DNA of 64,000 nucleotides from Chitinophaga nivalis (GTDB lineage: Bacteria > Bacteroidota > Bacteroidia > Chitinophagales > Chitinophagaceae). The notes below the pieces were generated by a model, which made no database searches, was not told the origin of the DNA, and saw nothing but the letters and a program-made list of their open reading frames with translations. The position numbers and the translations under genes were made by a program. Below are positions 9,120-17,807 of this stretch, piece by piece. The stretch spans positions 372,001 to 436,000 of the forward strand of contig NZ_JAPDNR010000001.1 in assembly GCF_025989125.1 (NCBI RefSeq), written 5' to 3'. Positions within the stretch are counted from its first letter, which is position 1. Each line of letters opens with the position of its first letter.

Positions 9120-9138
9120 AATCTTCTTTTTCTACAGG

Positions 9139-12100
9139 TTAAAATTTAACGTTTACACCAACTGCCCAGGTTTTTACACCCGGATAAGAACCACGGCCGG
9201 AAGCCATTTCCGGATCGTAATCCGTCAGGCGTTTATCGAACATAAACGTGAACGGATTATTAGCCGCGAGATAAATCCGGGCCGACTGCATAGCCGCTTT
9301 TTTAGCCCACTGTTTCGGCAGGGTATAACCCAGCGTAATAGCACGTATACGGAAATAATCTCCCTTAAATAACCAGAAAGAAGAAATAGGATTATTATTC
9401 ACTTTAGGCACCTCCGATAAACGGGGATACACAGCATTAGGATCTGGATTTTCTTTCGTCCAGCGACCCAGGTGGTAGGCTTTCACTTTACCGCCGTTAA
9501 AGAACGCATTGGAAGCTTCCTGGCCCAGATAGGTTTTTACATTCGTAACACCATAAGTAATGATGCCAAAATCGATGCCTTTATAGCCCAGGTTCAGGTT
9601 GATGCCATATGTCAGCCAGGGCACCTCATTTCCAATCACTACACGGTCTTTACCATCAATAACACCATCGTTATTCTGATCTTTGAATTTGATATCGCCC
9701 GGTTTTTGTACCACCCCTTTTTGTCCGGCGTTGTTTTTCACATCATTATCATCTGCAAACAGTCCCAGTGCTTCATAACCATAAAAGGAACCTACGGACT
9801 CTCCTACCCTGTCGATGTAATAGGTATCATGGATATTATCATCCACACCACCCATATCTATAATGCGGTTGGTGATTTTGGACATATTACCGGAGATGTT
9901 ATAGGTAAAATCCTTCCCGATCTTATTGTGATAGGATAACATCAGTTCAATCCCTTTATTGCGGGTAGCACCGGCATTAATGAGGGCAGGTTTTAAACCG
10001 TAATCATCAGAAAGCGGTCGTTTGATCAGGATACCTTCTGTTCTCTTCACAAAATAATCCAATGTTACATCCAGTTTGCCCTGGAAGAAAGACCCATCGA
10101 ATCCAACGTTGGTCATGTATACTTTTTCCCAGGAAGTGCTGAGATTAGCTGCATTCTCCTGATAAGCACCATCCACAACATTCCCGTCAAAACTATAGGC
10201 GCCCGGATAGGTGCCAATGTATTCGTAATAGTTACCCAACGGTACTACACTTTCATTCCCCAGTATACCCCATGAACCTCTTAATTTCAGGTTGTCTATC
10301 CAGCTGATTTTTTTCATGAAAGCTTCTTCCGATATACGCCAGCCGGCAGATACAGACGGGAATTTTGCCAGGCGGTAATCCGGATGAAAACGGGAAGACA
10401 AGTCAAAACGCATATTGGCTTCCAGCAGGTATTTATCCGCAAATGCATAGTTGATACGGCCAAAGTAAGAACGGATAGCCCATACTTCGGAATAAGACCC
10501 GTTGGGAGATTGTTTGGTTCTGTCTATATTAAAATCAGTGAGCTGGTCATCGTCTGTTGTCAGCGCATCGTCGGCCGTTCCGCCACCTGCGCCTACTGTA
10601 CCCAGATTATTGGAAGGGAAATTCCGACGGCCTACGCCAACATTCCGGTATACATTACTTTCCTGAGAAGCACCCAACATAATTTTTGTATAATGCTGTT
10701 TATGGAAGGTTCTTTCATATTCTGCAAAAGCCTGTAACAGCAAAGCCTGGCGCTGACTCCATTTTTCCTGCATCCGGTTAATGGTACGTGCAGTAGTCAT
10801 GAGGGGCGCCTTGGTGTCAAAGTCCACCAACGGAGCCATGGTATTCCAGAAACGGTTGGCAGTCCGGTTATCCAGTTTCAGGGAAGCCAATCCCTTTACA
10901 GACAATCCTTTCAATGGCGTTAAAGTACCATTGATACCACCGGTAAAGGCATTGTTTTTATCCCAGTTGCGGCCACCCAGCTGGTTGTTCCATACCACGT
11001 TATTTTTTGCAAACGTAGCATCTGTCTGCCCTGCATTGATCGTACCCCAGCTGCCATCAGTATGACGGGCAACCAGTGTAGGCGTAGTACGGTTCATTTC
11101 CGTAAAATTCATTTCATCGCCCCGGTTATTGATATCCTGTTTTACAAAGGCGACATTAGTACCGATGTTGAGGATGGGCAGTACCTGAGAGGATGTATTC
11201 AAACGTACCGCATAGCGGTCGAGGGTTTTGGTAGGCACCAGTGACTGCTGGTTCTGATAGGCCATACTCAGGTAGTAAGTGGTATTTTTGGAACTACCGC
11301 TAACGCCTATCTGAATATCTTTAAAGGCCGGATTCTTACGCAGCGCTTCTTTATACCAATCTGTGTTGGGATAATGATCCGGATCGCTGCCATCTGCAAA
11401 TTTGCGGATCTGCTCTTCACTATACAACGGTAAACCACCATCATTGGTGATGGCTTCATTTCTCAACCGGGCATAATCTGCAGAGCCCAGGAAATCCGGT
11501 GTGCGGGTAGGTGAAGTAAGACCATAGCTGGCATTTACATCCACACTCATCTTCCCTTCCTTTCCTCTTTTGGTAGCAATGAGAATCACCCCGTTAGCGG
11601 CACGGGAACCGTATATCGCGGCAGAAGAAGCATCTTTCAATACAGACATGCTTTCGATATCGTTGGGATTAATCGTAGCCATGTCTGATGCCGTAGAAGG
11701 AATGCCATCGATGATATACATCGGGCTGGAACCGGCAGCTGATAAGTTGGTACGGCCACGTACACTCACGCTACCTACATCTTTGCCTACGTCGCCGGGG
11801 CGGTTCAGAATGGTCAGTCCCGGTACGAGCCCCTGTAACGCATTTTGTACAGAGGTAACCGGCCTGGAAGCCAGTTTGTCGGCCGTCACGGTGGCTACGG
11901 AACCTGTGAGGTTTACCTTTTTCTGGGTACCGTATCCCACTACCACCACTTCATTCAGGCCTTTGGTATCTTCCTTCAGGACTACGTCAATGGTTGTACG
12001 ATTATTGACAGCAATGGTTTGCTGTACATATCCGACAAACGTAAACAGTAAGGTAGCATCATCCGGTACATCCAGCTGATAGGTACCGGTGGCGGTAGTA

Positions 12101-12576
12101 ACCGTACCTTTTGTGGTACCGGCTATCTGTATGTTTACACCAGGTATCGGATTGCCTTTCTCATCGGTGATTTTACCTTTCACCGGAATGTTTTTGATGA
12201 CAGCAGCAGCCGGTGCTATTACAATCAGTTCTTTATCCAGTGCACGGAAAGTGAGATCGGTATTCTTCAATACCTTGCTCAGCACTACTTCTACCGGCTG
12301 GTCAGTAACATCAATGGAAATAAATTCGTTATTCGGCAATACATCGTTGTTGTATACAAAACGTACGTGCCCCTGCGCCTCAATGGCCTGCAACACTTTA
12401 ACAAGGTGCATCCTTTTGGTGCTCAGCGTGATTTTGGTTTGCGAGTATGCAGTGGCGGAAGCCTGCAAACATGCTACCAGCATAATAATGGCTGTCAGCT
12501 TCATGGTTCTTAGCACATAAATGAACGGCATTCCCCGGAAGCCATCAGCCTTCCCGGGAAGTCTCTTTTTTTTCAT
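9139..12576 (-). CDS. SusC/RagA family TonB-dependent outer membrane transporter with STN domain
   Basis: The protein is 1145 residues. A signal region ends near residue 46 (TAYSQ). An STN (secretin/TonB short N-terminal) domain follows (about 50-125), then a carboxypeptidase-D-like beta-sandwich (GKITDEKGNPIPGVNI) and the family's plug motif (NEVVVVGYGTQKK). A 22-strand barrel ends in an aromatic-rich terminus (WAVGVNVKF). The STN domain marks transporters that signal to a FecR anti-sigma factor, and such a pair lies immediately upstream. It imports an unidentified ligand captured with the SusD partner. An in-frame ATG at residue 25 is an alternative start. Confidence 0.95.
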   Translation of the reverse strand: MKKKRLPGKADGFRGMPFIYVLRTMKLTAIIMLVACLQASATAYSQTKITLSTKRMHLVKVLQAIEAQGHVRFVYNNDVLPNNEFISIDVTDQPVEVVLSKVLKNTDLTFRALDKELIVIAPAAAVIKNIPVKGKITDEKGNPIPGVNIQIAGTTKGTVTTATGTYQLDVPDDATLLFTFVGYVQQTIAVNNRTTIDVVLKEDTKGLNEVVVVGYGTQKKVNLTGSVATVTADKLASRPVTSVQNALQGLVPGLTILNRPGDVGKDVGSVSVRGRTNLSAAGSSPMYIIDGIPSTASDMATINPNDIESMSVLKDASSAAIYGSRAANGVILIATKRGKEGKMSVDVNASYGLTSPTRTPDFLGSADYARLRNEAITNDGGLPLYSEEQIRKFADGSDPDHYPNTDWYKEALRKNPAFKDIQIGVSGSSKNTTYYLSMAYQNQQSLVPTKTLDRYAVRLNTSSQVLPILNIGTNVAFVKQDINNRGDEMNFTEMNRTTPTLVARHTDGSWGTINAGQTDATFAKNNVVWNNQLGGRNWDKNNAFTGGINGTLTPLKGLSVKGLASLKLDNRTANRFWNTMAPLVDFDTKAPLMTTARTINRMQEKWSQRQALLLQAFAEYERTFHKQHYTKIMLGASQESNVYRNVGVGRRNFPSNNLGTVGAGGGTADDALTTDDDQLTDFNIDRTKQSPNGSYSEVWAIRSYFGRINYAFADKYLLEANMRFDLSSRFHPDYRLAKFPSVSAGWRISEEAFMKKISWIDNLKLRGSWGILGNESVVPLGNYYEYIGTYPGAYSFDGNVVDGAYQENAANLSTSWEKVYMTNVGFDGSFFQGKLDVTLDYFVKRTEGILIKRPLSDDYGLKPALINAGATRNKGIELMLSYHNKIGKDFTYNISGNMSKITNRIIDMGGVDDNIHDTYYIDRVGESVGSFYGYEALGLFADDNDVKNNAGQKGVVQKPGDIKFKDQNNDGVIDGKDRVVIGNEVPWLTYGINLNLGYKGIDFGIITYGVTNVKTYLGQEASNAFFNGGKVKAYHLGRWTKENPDPNAVYPRLSEVPKVNNNPISSFWLFKGDYFRIRAITLGYTLPKQWAKKAAMQSARIYLAANNPFTFMFDKRLTDYDPEMASGRGSYPGVKTWAVGVNVKF

Positions 12577-12669
12577 ACTTTTAGGTATTATAGGTCAATA
12601 AAATGGCAGCAGCAGCCCCGATCCGTCCAAGACAGGGTGCCGTATACAGCCGGTTGATCTTATTGAAGG

Positions 12670-12689
12670 GGAAATGTGCCAGCATTTCC
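12670..12689. repeat. Inverted repeat between fecR and susC
   Basis: Perfect 7-bp arms (12670-12676 and 12683-12689) enclose a 6-base loop, in the 159-bp gap downstream of fecR and upstream of susC. No T-tract follows on the minus strand, so it may stabilise or process the transcript, or bind a regulator, rather than terminate. Confidence 0.35.
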
Positions 12690-12735
12690 TCTTCTATTTG
12701 TTCACTGTTTTAGCTATCCATATGTTTTAGTTGAT

Positions 12736-13782
12736 TTATTTATCGATCATTAACGTGTCATTGTTTAACTGATATTTAAAAGGTGCCGACAGTTGCAGTG
12801 CCATCATCACACGCGGCAATGGTTCATCGCGGAATGTGCCCGTAAACCGGGCTTTTTTCATTGTTTCATTATTAAAGACGACAGTCACACCATACCATCG
12901 ATGTAACTGCCTTGCTACTTCTTCAAACGGCTGATCAAAAAAAGCCAGCTTATGATCTTTCCAGGAGGTTTCCGCAAAACTGCTGTCTGCTGTAAAGACT
13001 TTGGCCGGTTCTATCTGATAGCTAACGTTATTGGCTATACGTGTTTCACGATTTTCGGCTGTTCCGGTTAGCAGCTGTGCCGGTATATGTTTTACCACCA
13101 GCTTCTGGCTGGGGGCCAGCTGCACCTTTCTGTTCTGTTCCTGCTTCAATACTACCTGAACAGCGCCGCTCAGCAACGTGGTTTCTGTAGTAGCATCTTC
13201 CTTATAGGCTTTTACATTGAAGGAGGTGCCCAGTACATGAATATCCAGCGCGGTCGTATGAATAATAAAAGGTTGACCGGCCTGCTTCGCAATATCAAAA
13301 AACGCTTCTCCTTCCAGCATCACTTCCCGCGGCTTACCTGTTTCCCAGTTATTGTAACGGAGCCGGCTATCTACACTCAGCCATACACCAGAGCCATCAG
13401 GCAATGTGATATGCTGCACCTTTCCTTTACTGGTAGCCAGTTCCAGCTTGTATGGCTGATTCAACTGCCGGTATATTGCCCAACCTCCACCTAATGCGGC
13501 CATTAATAATATCGCCGCGGCACAATTCCGGATCAAAGGGCGCAACCAGAAACGCCTGGCGGCAGGTGCCGGTAACCTGGCGGCCAGGTGTGCCCAGATC
13601 TGTTCTTTTTCCGTGGCAGCCATCGTTTCATCTGTCAACAGCGTTGCTACCGTATGCAGCTCCAGGCCTTCATACCAGTCTGTTACCTGTTGGCTTTCTG
13701 CAGCAGATAAATCCCTGCTGCTCTGTTCAATCAGTAAAGCCAGGATAGTTTCAGGTATATGTGCCGGCATATCTTTTTTCAT
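12736..13782 (-). CDS. FecR family anti-sigma factor
   Basis: The protein is 348 residues. The cytoplasmic N-terminal part (about 1-85) would bind the sigma factor. One membrane helix follows (CAAAILLMAALGGGWAIY). The periplasmic FecR domain starts near KLELATSKGKVQHITLPDGS and contains LEGEAFFDIAK and VLGTSFNVKAY. The C-terminal STN-like DUF4974 domain is also present (FDQPFEEVARQLHRWYGV). It relays occupancy of the adjacent STN-bearing SusC to the ECF sigma factor encoded 84 bp upstream. The arrangement sigma-FecR-SusC-SusD is the standard trans-envelope signalling module of Bacteroidota. Confidence 0.93.
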   Translation of the reverse strand: MKKDMPAHIPETILALLIEQSSRDLSAAESQQVTDWYEGLELHTVATLLTDETMAATEKEQIWAHLAARLPAPAARRFWLRPLIRNCAAAILLMAALGGGWAIYRQLNQPYKLELATSKGKVQHITLPDGSGVWLSVDSRLRYNNWETGKPREVMLEGEAFFDIAKQAGQPFIIHTTALDIHVLGTSFNVKAYKEDATTETTLLSGAVQVVLKQEQNRKVQLAPSQKLVVKHIPAQLLTGTAENRETRIANNVSYQIEPAKVFTADSSFAETSWKDHKLAFFDQPFEEVARQLHRWYGVTVVFNNETMKKARFTGTFRDEPLPRVMMALQLSAPFKYQLNNDTLMIDK

Positions 13783-13866
13783 AGCGTCCGTGATTGATTG
13801 TCGTTTATAGGGAATAAGTGTACTATATACGGTTTAATTTTTTTTCAGGGCAGGTCGAAAGTAGTA

Positions 13867-14412
13867 TTAAAGGGTATTATCCAGTCTTTTGCGGATTCTT
13901 TTCAGGGCAGTGCTGATCTGGTTACGTACCGTCTGGTGCGACAGGGATAACTTATGTGCAATTTCTACTGCATTCAGGTTATGATCGCGGCTCAGCACAA
14001 ATACTTCCTGCATTTTGGCGGGCATGTGTCTTATTTCTTCTTCTACCAGCGTATTTAACTGGCGATAGTAAAGCTGGTCATTTATTTCCGGCTGCAGGCC
14101 TTCTTCTTCCTGCAGCAGGCTGCTGTAGTACCGGCTGCGCACAGTACGCAACCGGTAGTAATCAATGATTTTATAGCGCAGGGAAGTATACAGGTATTGC
14201 AGCAGGGTTTCCCGCAATACCAGTGTATGGCGGGACTTCCACAAAGAGAAAAATATTTCCTGTACAATATCCCTGACTTCCTCCGTGGTAGCCAGTTTTT
14301 TAACCGCCTGCTGATACAGGGTTTTCCAGTAGCGTTCATAAATTTCCCGGAAAGCCCGTTCATCATCTTCTCTCAGCAGCAGCAGCAATTCAGGATCAGT
14401 TATATGCTTCAA
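13867..14412 (-). CDS. ECF RNA polymerase sigma factor paired with FecR
   Basis: The protein is 181 residues with sigma region 2 (DERAFREIYERYWKTLYQ ... DIVQEIFFSLWKS) and region 4 helix-turn-helix (HNLNAVEIAHKLSLSHQTVR). The start appears to be TTG at 14410-14412. The frame is open upstream to the stop codon of the S41 protease gene, which happens to be in the same frame, and no ATG lies between. It should activate the downstream susC-susD transcript when FecR releases it. Target promoters cannot be predicted here. Confidence 0.92.
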   Translation of the reverse strand: MKHITDPELLLLLREDDERAFREIYERYWKTLYQQAVKKLATTEEVRDIVQEIFFSLWKSRHTLVLRETLLQYLYTSLRYKIIDYYRLRTVRSRYYSSLLQEEEGLQPEINDQLYYRQLNTLVEEEIRHMPAKMQEVFVLSRDHNLNAVEIAHKLSLSHQTVRNQISTALKRIRKRLDNTL

Positions 14413-14448
14413 ACCACGATATCTTTTGATAGAAAAAAGTAATGAAAA

Positions 14449-16125
14449 CTACTGGCGGCGCACCGTCAGCAGTTGTTTGTACTTCGCCTGGTCATGCAGA
14501 ATTGCCGCGGCGGCATTTACATCATTATCCCATGCCAATGACCGGGCAATACGGCCGGGCTGGGAATAGTAGCGGTTCACAATTTCTTCTTCCAGCAATC
14601 TTTTGATTTCTGTTTTATTCTTGAGCAGGTCCTGTTTTTTATCGTGTTTCATTTTCTGCTCCAGTGTTTCCAGTTCCTGCGCTACCGCATCGTAGTATTT
14701 TTCTCGCTTCGCCGTATTCTTGAAAGTCTCTAACGCGTCTTCACTACGGGTTTTATAGCTATAATCTTTGCTATCGAGATAATGCTCAAAGTCGGTAAAC
14801 TCTGCATCGGTGAGGGTGAAAGCCGTTGCTGGTGCAATCTTCGGGTGACTGTAATAATACCTGGTGGCGTAGTCGAAAATGAATTGTTTCCGGATAAGGG
14901 TGATCGCTACCTGACTGATAAAGGTAGGATCTGATTTTACATCGGGTTCAATACCTCCGCCATCTTTCACGGTACGGCCGTTTGCAGTAGTAAAAGATTT
15001 ACGGAGAGAATCCGGTACCAGCTCAACGCTGCCGTCGTCATTACGGTGCGAATAGTCGATGGCCTGGATGCATCGGCCGCTGGGTGTATAGTATTTAGCC
15101 GTTGTTACTTTCAGTTTGGTATTGTAAGGCAGCTGACGGGTAGTTTGCACCAGCCCTTTGCCATAGGAGCGCTGGCCGATGACCAGACCACGATCGAGGT
15201 CCTGCATGCTGCCCGCTACAATTTCCGCTGCAGAGGCAGAAGAATGATTGGTCAGTACTACCAGTGGCAGGTGCATATCTGCCGGCTGTTCGGTGGTTTC
15301 GTAGTTACGATCCCAGTTTTTCACCTTTCCTTTGGTGCTTACAATCAGTTTGTTTTTATCCACAAAGATGTTGGCTACCACTACTGCTTCATCCAGCAGA
15401 CCGCCGGGGTTACCCCGCAGGTCCAGCATCACGCCTTTTAATCCGGGATTGTCTTTCTTCAGTTGTTCAAATGCCTGACGTACCATGGCCCCGCTGTTTT
15501 CCGTAAACTGGGTCATTCTGATATAGCCGATATCATTTTTTACAACGCCGGTATAATTGACGGCTCTCACATTAATTTCTTCCCGGGTAATTTTACGGGC
15601 TGTTTCCACACCGGTCAGCGGGTGGCGGAATATCATATCGAGGGTGGTGCCGGGGGCTCCTTTCAATTGTTTGCTGATTTCTTCCTGGGGCAGGTTTTTA
15701 GCGGACTTTCCGCCCATGTTGACGATGATATCACCTGGTTTTACGCCGGCTTTGTCCATGGGGCTGCCTTCATATACATCGGTAATGGAGGTCCATTCGC
15801 CGTTCGTATTGATAGAGGCCCCTACGCCGCCATATTTGCCGGTGGCCATGAATTTGAGGTCATCCAGGTTTTCTTCCGCAATGAAATCGGTGAAGGGATC
15901 TGTTTCTTCCAGCATGGCTTCAATACCCTTTTTCATCACTTTTTCCGGCGGCAAGTCATCTACATAGTAAGTATTCAGCTCCCGGTAAAAGGCGGCGAAA
16001 ATATCCAGGTTTTTAGCGATCTGGAAGTATCTGTCACTTTCGTTGAAAGCAAAGATGCCTGCTGTTGTCAGTAACAGTAGCAGGAGTGCTGCCAATTTTT
16101 TTCTTTTATTCAAAAAAGCACGCAT
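14449..16125 (-). CDS. S41 family C-terminal processing peptidase
   Basis: The protein is 558 residues from the ATG at 16125. A longer frame starting at 16182 would place 19 non-signal-like residues before the signal peptide (RAFLNKRKKLAALLLLLLTT). A PDZ domain (VYEGSPMDKAGVKPGDIIVN) is followed by the S41 catalytic core. The nucleophile serine is in NHSSASAAEI and the general-base lysine in SYGKGLVQT. A helical C-terminal region ends the protein. It degrades or trims periplasmic proteins. It follows rpmH-rnpA-yidD, a gene order common in this phylum. Confidence 0.92.
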   Translation of the reverse strand: MRAFLNKRKKLAALLLLLLTTAGIFAFNESDRYFQIAKNLDIFAAFYRELNTYYVDDLPPEKVMKKGIEAMLEETDPFTDFIAEENLDDLKFMATGKYGGVGASINTNGEWTSITDVYEGSPMDKAGVKPGDIIVNMGGKSAKNLPQEEISKQLKGAPGTTLDMIFRHPLTGVETARKITREEINVRAVNYTGVVKNDIGYIRMTQFTENSGAMVRQAFEQLKKDNPGLKGVMLDLRGNPGGLLDEAVVVANIFVDKNKLIVSTKGKVKNWDRNYETTEQPADMHLPLVVLTNHSSASAAEIVAGSMQDLDRGLVIGQRSYGKGLVQTTRQLPYNTKLKVTTAKYYTPSGRCIQAIDYSHRNDDGSVELVPDSLRKSFTTANGRTVKDGGGIEPDVKSDPTFISQVAITLIRKQFIFDYATRYYYSHPKIAPATAFTLTDAEFTDFEHYLDSKDYSYKTRSEDALETFKNTAKREKYYDAVAQELETLEQKMKHDKKQDLLKNKTEIKRLLEEEIVNRYYSQPGRIARSLAWDNDVNAAAAILHDQAKYKQLLTVRRQ

Positions 16126-16182
16126 GCAAAAGAAGATATAAGATGAATGAAACGGAACAGTTGGCCTCCGGTTTACCTGCAA

Positions 16183-16413
16183 TCAGGGTACCGGATCATA
16201 TCCATGCCCACCCCAGGGATGGCATGACAAGATACGTTTAATGGTGAGATAGCCACCTTTGAAGATACCATATTTTTTAAAGGCTTCCAGTCCATACTGG
16301 GAACAGGTGGGTGTGTACCGGCATTTACTACCCAGCAACGGGGAAATAAACCATTGATACAGTTTGATCAGTAAAATAAACGGATACCCCAGCCAGCGCA
16401 CAACACTTTTCAT
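16183..16413 (-). CDS. yidD: Membrane protein insertion efficiency factor YidD
   Basis: This 76-residue protein shows the family signature almost completely: LIKLYQWFISPLLGSKCRY, TPTCSQYGLEA, a conserved third cysteine (ILSCHPW) and GGHGYDPVP. The start is taken at the ATG at 16413; a TTG two codons earlier is possible. YidD assists YidC-dependent insertion at the inner face of the cytoplasmic membrane. It lies 80 bp downstream of rnpA, as in most bacteria. Confidence 0.93.
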   Translation of the reverse strand: MKSVVRWLGYPFILLIKLYQWFISPLLGSKCRYTPTCSQYGLEAFKKYGIFKGGYLTIKRILSCHPWGGHGYDPVP

Positions 16414-16493
16414 AAGCAACTATTATAATAGTCAGTCTTTCATTTTCAGCCCGGGTTGTGATAGCCGGAAACCTTGACAGTGAAGGCACGGGA

Positions 16494-16883
16494 CTAATCG
16501 CTAACCGTTGAAAGCTTTTTTAAAATTACCGAAATTTTATCGTGCAGGGTAGAAAAATCGGCTATTTTTTTATCGGTGTAGATGAGGAAAACCGCGAGTT
16601 GACGGGATTGTGCCCGCAGTTGGTCATATAATTCCTGTTTTTGTAACCGCCAGGCTTCACGGCCCAGGCGCTTGATACGGTTACGGTCTGCCGCATGGGG
16701 AAAGCGGCGGGCGGTGGCGCTGAAACCTACCTGCACGGGATATTTGTTCACCGGCAATGAATTTACCGGCATATATACAATGCGGTAGGGAAAAACAGAA
16801 AACGCTTTTCCTTCACGAAAAAGCGTTTCAATAAGTTTTCTGCTTTTTAACCTTTCTTCCTTTTTAAAAGAATAAGTTTTTAT
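16494..16883 (-). CDS. rnpA: Ribonuclease P protein component, probable AUA start
   Basis: RnpA binds the RNase P RNA and helps mature tRNA 5' ends. The first ATG (16770-16772) gives only 92 residues and would lack the conserved N-terminal strands. Upstream codons in the same frame encode exactly the missing part: KTYSFKKEERLKSRKLIE and then LFREGKAFSVFPYRIVY. With these the protein is about 129 residues, the usual length, and keeps the RNR motif (AADRNRIKRLGRE). The frame is closed by TAA a few codons further up, and no ATG, GTG or TTG occurs in it. ATA at 16881-16883 is the best-placed start, 23 nt after rpmH. Confidence 0.85.
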   Translation of the reverse strand: MKTYSFKKEERLKSRKLIETLFREGKAFSVFPYRIVYMPVNSLPVNKYPVQVGFSATARRFPHAADRNRIKRLGREAWRLQKQELYDQLRAQSRQLAVFLIYTDKKIADFSTLHDKISVILKKLSTVSD

Positions 16884-16906
16884 GGCAAATAGTATTTAGC
16901 TACTAA

Positions 16907-17062
16907 TTATTTCAGCTTACGTTCGTCAGAAACAGTCAGCTTCTTACGACCTTTTGCTCTACGGGAAGCCAGAACCTTACGGCCGTTAGCTGTTTCCATT
17001 CTCTTTCTGAAGCCGTGAACGCTCTTTCTGCGTCTGTTATGCGGTTGAAAAGTACGTTTCAT
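16907..17062 (-). CDS. rpmH: 50S ribosomal protein L34
   Basis: The protein is 51 residues, highly basic, beginning MKRTFQPHNRRRRSVHGFRK and containing the family motif RVLASRR-type (KVLASRRAKGRKKLTVS). It is a component of the large ribosomal subunit. It heads the rpmH-rnpA-yidD cluster. The ATG and stop are unambiguous. Confidence 0.97.
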   Translation of the reverse strand: MKRTFQPHNRRRKSVHGFRKRMETANGRKVLASRRAKGRKKLTVSDERKLK

Positions 17063-17133
17063 TTCTTTTTTTTGTTTTTACCTGTACTATACTAAGCTCC
17101 CGATTAAAGGATACTGTTTTTTAAAACGGAAGG

Positions 17134-17141
17134 CAAAGGTA
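17134..17141 (-). promoter_or_regulatory. Putative -7 element of the rpmH promoter
   Basis: On the minus strand this reads TACCTTTG followed by CC, matching TAnnTTTG. It is 71 bp upstream of rpmH. A TTG at the expected -33 distance is not exact (TTT is present), so the call rests mainly on the -7 box and its position. Confidence 0.5.
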
Positions 17142-17187
17142 GCAGAAATATTTGAAAATTAAAATTAAAATCCAAAATCTTAAATGT

Positions 17188-17224
17188 AAAAGGTGGAATA
17201 CAGTGTCCTGTATCCCACCTTTTA
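17188..17224 (-). terminator. Rho-independent terminator after the second skp gene
   Basis: The 16-bp arms at 17188-17203 and 17208-17223 have a single mismatch (G-U on the minus strand) and a 4-base loop. The stem ends in A/T runs. It lies just beyond the stop codon of the second OmpH/Skp gene and ends the uppS-bamA-skp-skp transcript. Confidence 0.85.
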
Positions 17225-17239
17225 TATTAAAAGTATTAC

Positions 17240-17749
17240 TTATTTAATGCCTAATTTAGCTTTCACTGGCGCCAGAATATCATCTGCTGCAGGAGAAACC
17301 AGTAACATACCGGCAGAGCTGTCAACTACATAGCCATAACCTTTTTCTTTAGCTACGTCTTCAATCGCCTTACGGGCTTTGTCGTAGATTGGTTTCAGCA
17401 GTTCCTGCTGTTTAGCCTGTACTTTCTGTTCAGCACCTTCACGGTAGTCCTGGATACGTTTCTGTGCATCCTGGATTTCACGACCTTTGATTTCTTTCAT
17501 ATTCTCGGTCATGCTGGCTGCTTTCTCGTCAAATTCCTTCATTTTTTTAGTGTACTCATCCACCAGGGCCTTTCCATCTCCTTCCAATCCCTGTGCAAAA
17601 GTTTGCAGATCAGTTTCTGCTTTTTTAGCCTCCGGCATGCTGGCAACCAGCGCCTGAGCATTGATATGCGCTACTTTGGATTGCGCCATTGCATTCACGC
17701 TGAACAAACCTGTAACTGCCACAAAAGCAATAATTACGTACTTCTTCAT
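17240..17749 (-). CDS. OmpH/Skp family periplasmic chaperone (second copy)
   Basis: The protein is 169 residues with a cleavable signal peptide (KKYVIIAFVAVTGLFSVNAM-AQ). The mature part begins SKVAHINAQALVASMPEAKK, followed by a long charged coiled coil and the usual C-terminal strand (GYGYVVDSSAGMLLVSPA). Skp-like trimers hold unfolded outer membrane proteins on the way to BamA. It lies 58 bp after a paralogue, both directly downstream of bamA. The two copies differ clearly in sequence, so the duplication is old. Confidence 0.9.
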   Translation of the reverse strand: MKKYVIIAFVAVTGLFSVNAMAQSKVAHINAQALVASMPEAKKAETDLQTFAQGLEGDGKALVDEYTKKMKEFDEKAASMTENMKEIKGREIQDAQKRIQDYREGAEQKVQAKQQELLKPIYDKARKAIEDVAKEKGYGYVVDSSAGMLLVSPAADDILAPVKAKLGIK

Positions 17750-17807
17750 GATGTTGTCTGTGTTTAAAAAAAATTTAAATACTTATAGTTAAAAAATAGG
17801 TGCGTAC

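Noticed and set aside
14449..16182. Upstream start of the S41 peptidase at 16182
   Set aside because: The extra 19 residues lack similarity to the family and would precede a complete signal peptide that starts at the ATG at 16125.
16494..16772. rnpA starting at the first ATG (92 residues)
   Set aside because: This start removes the conserved N-terminal strands that are plainly encoded just upstream in the same frame.
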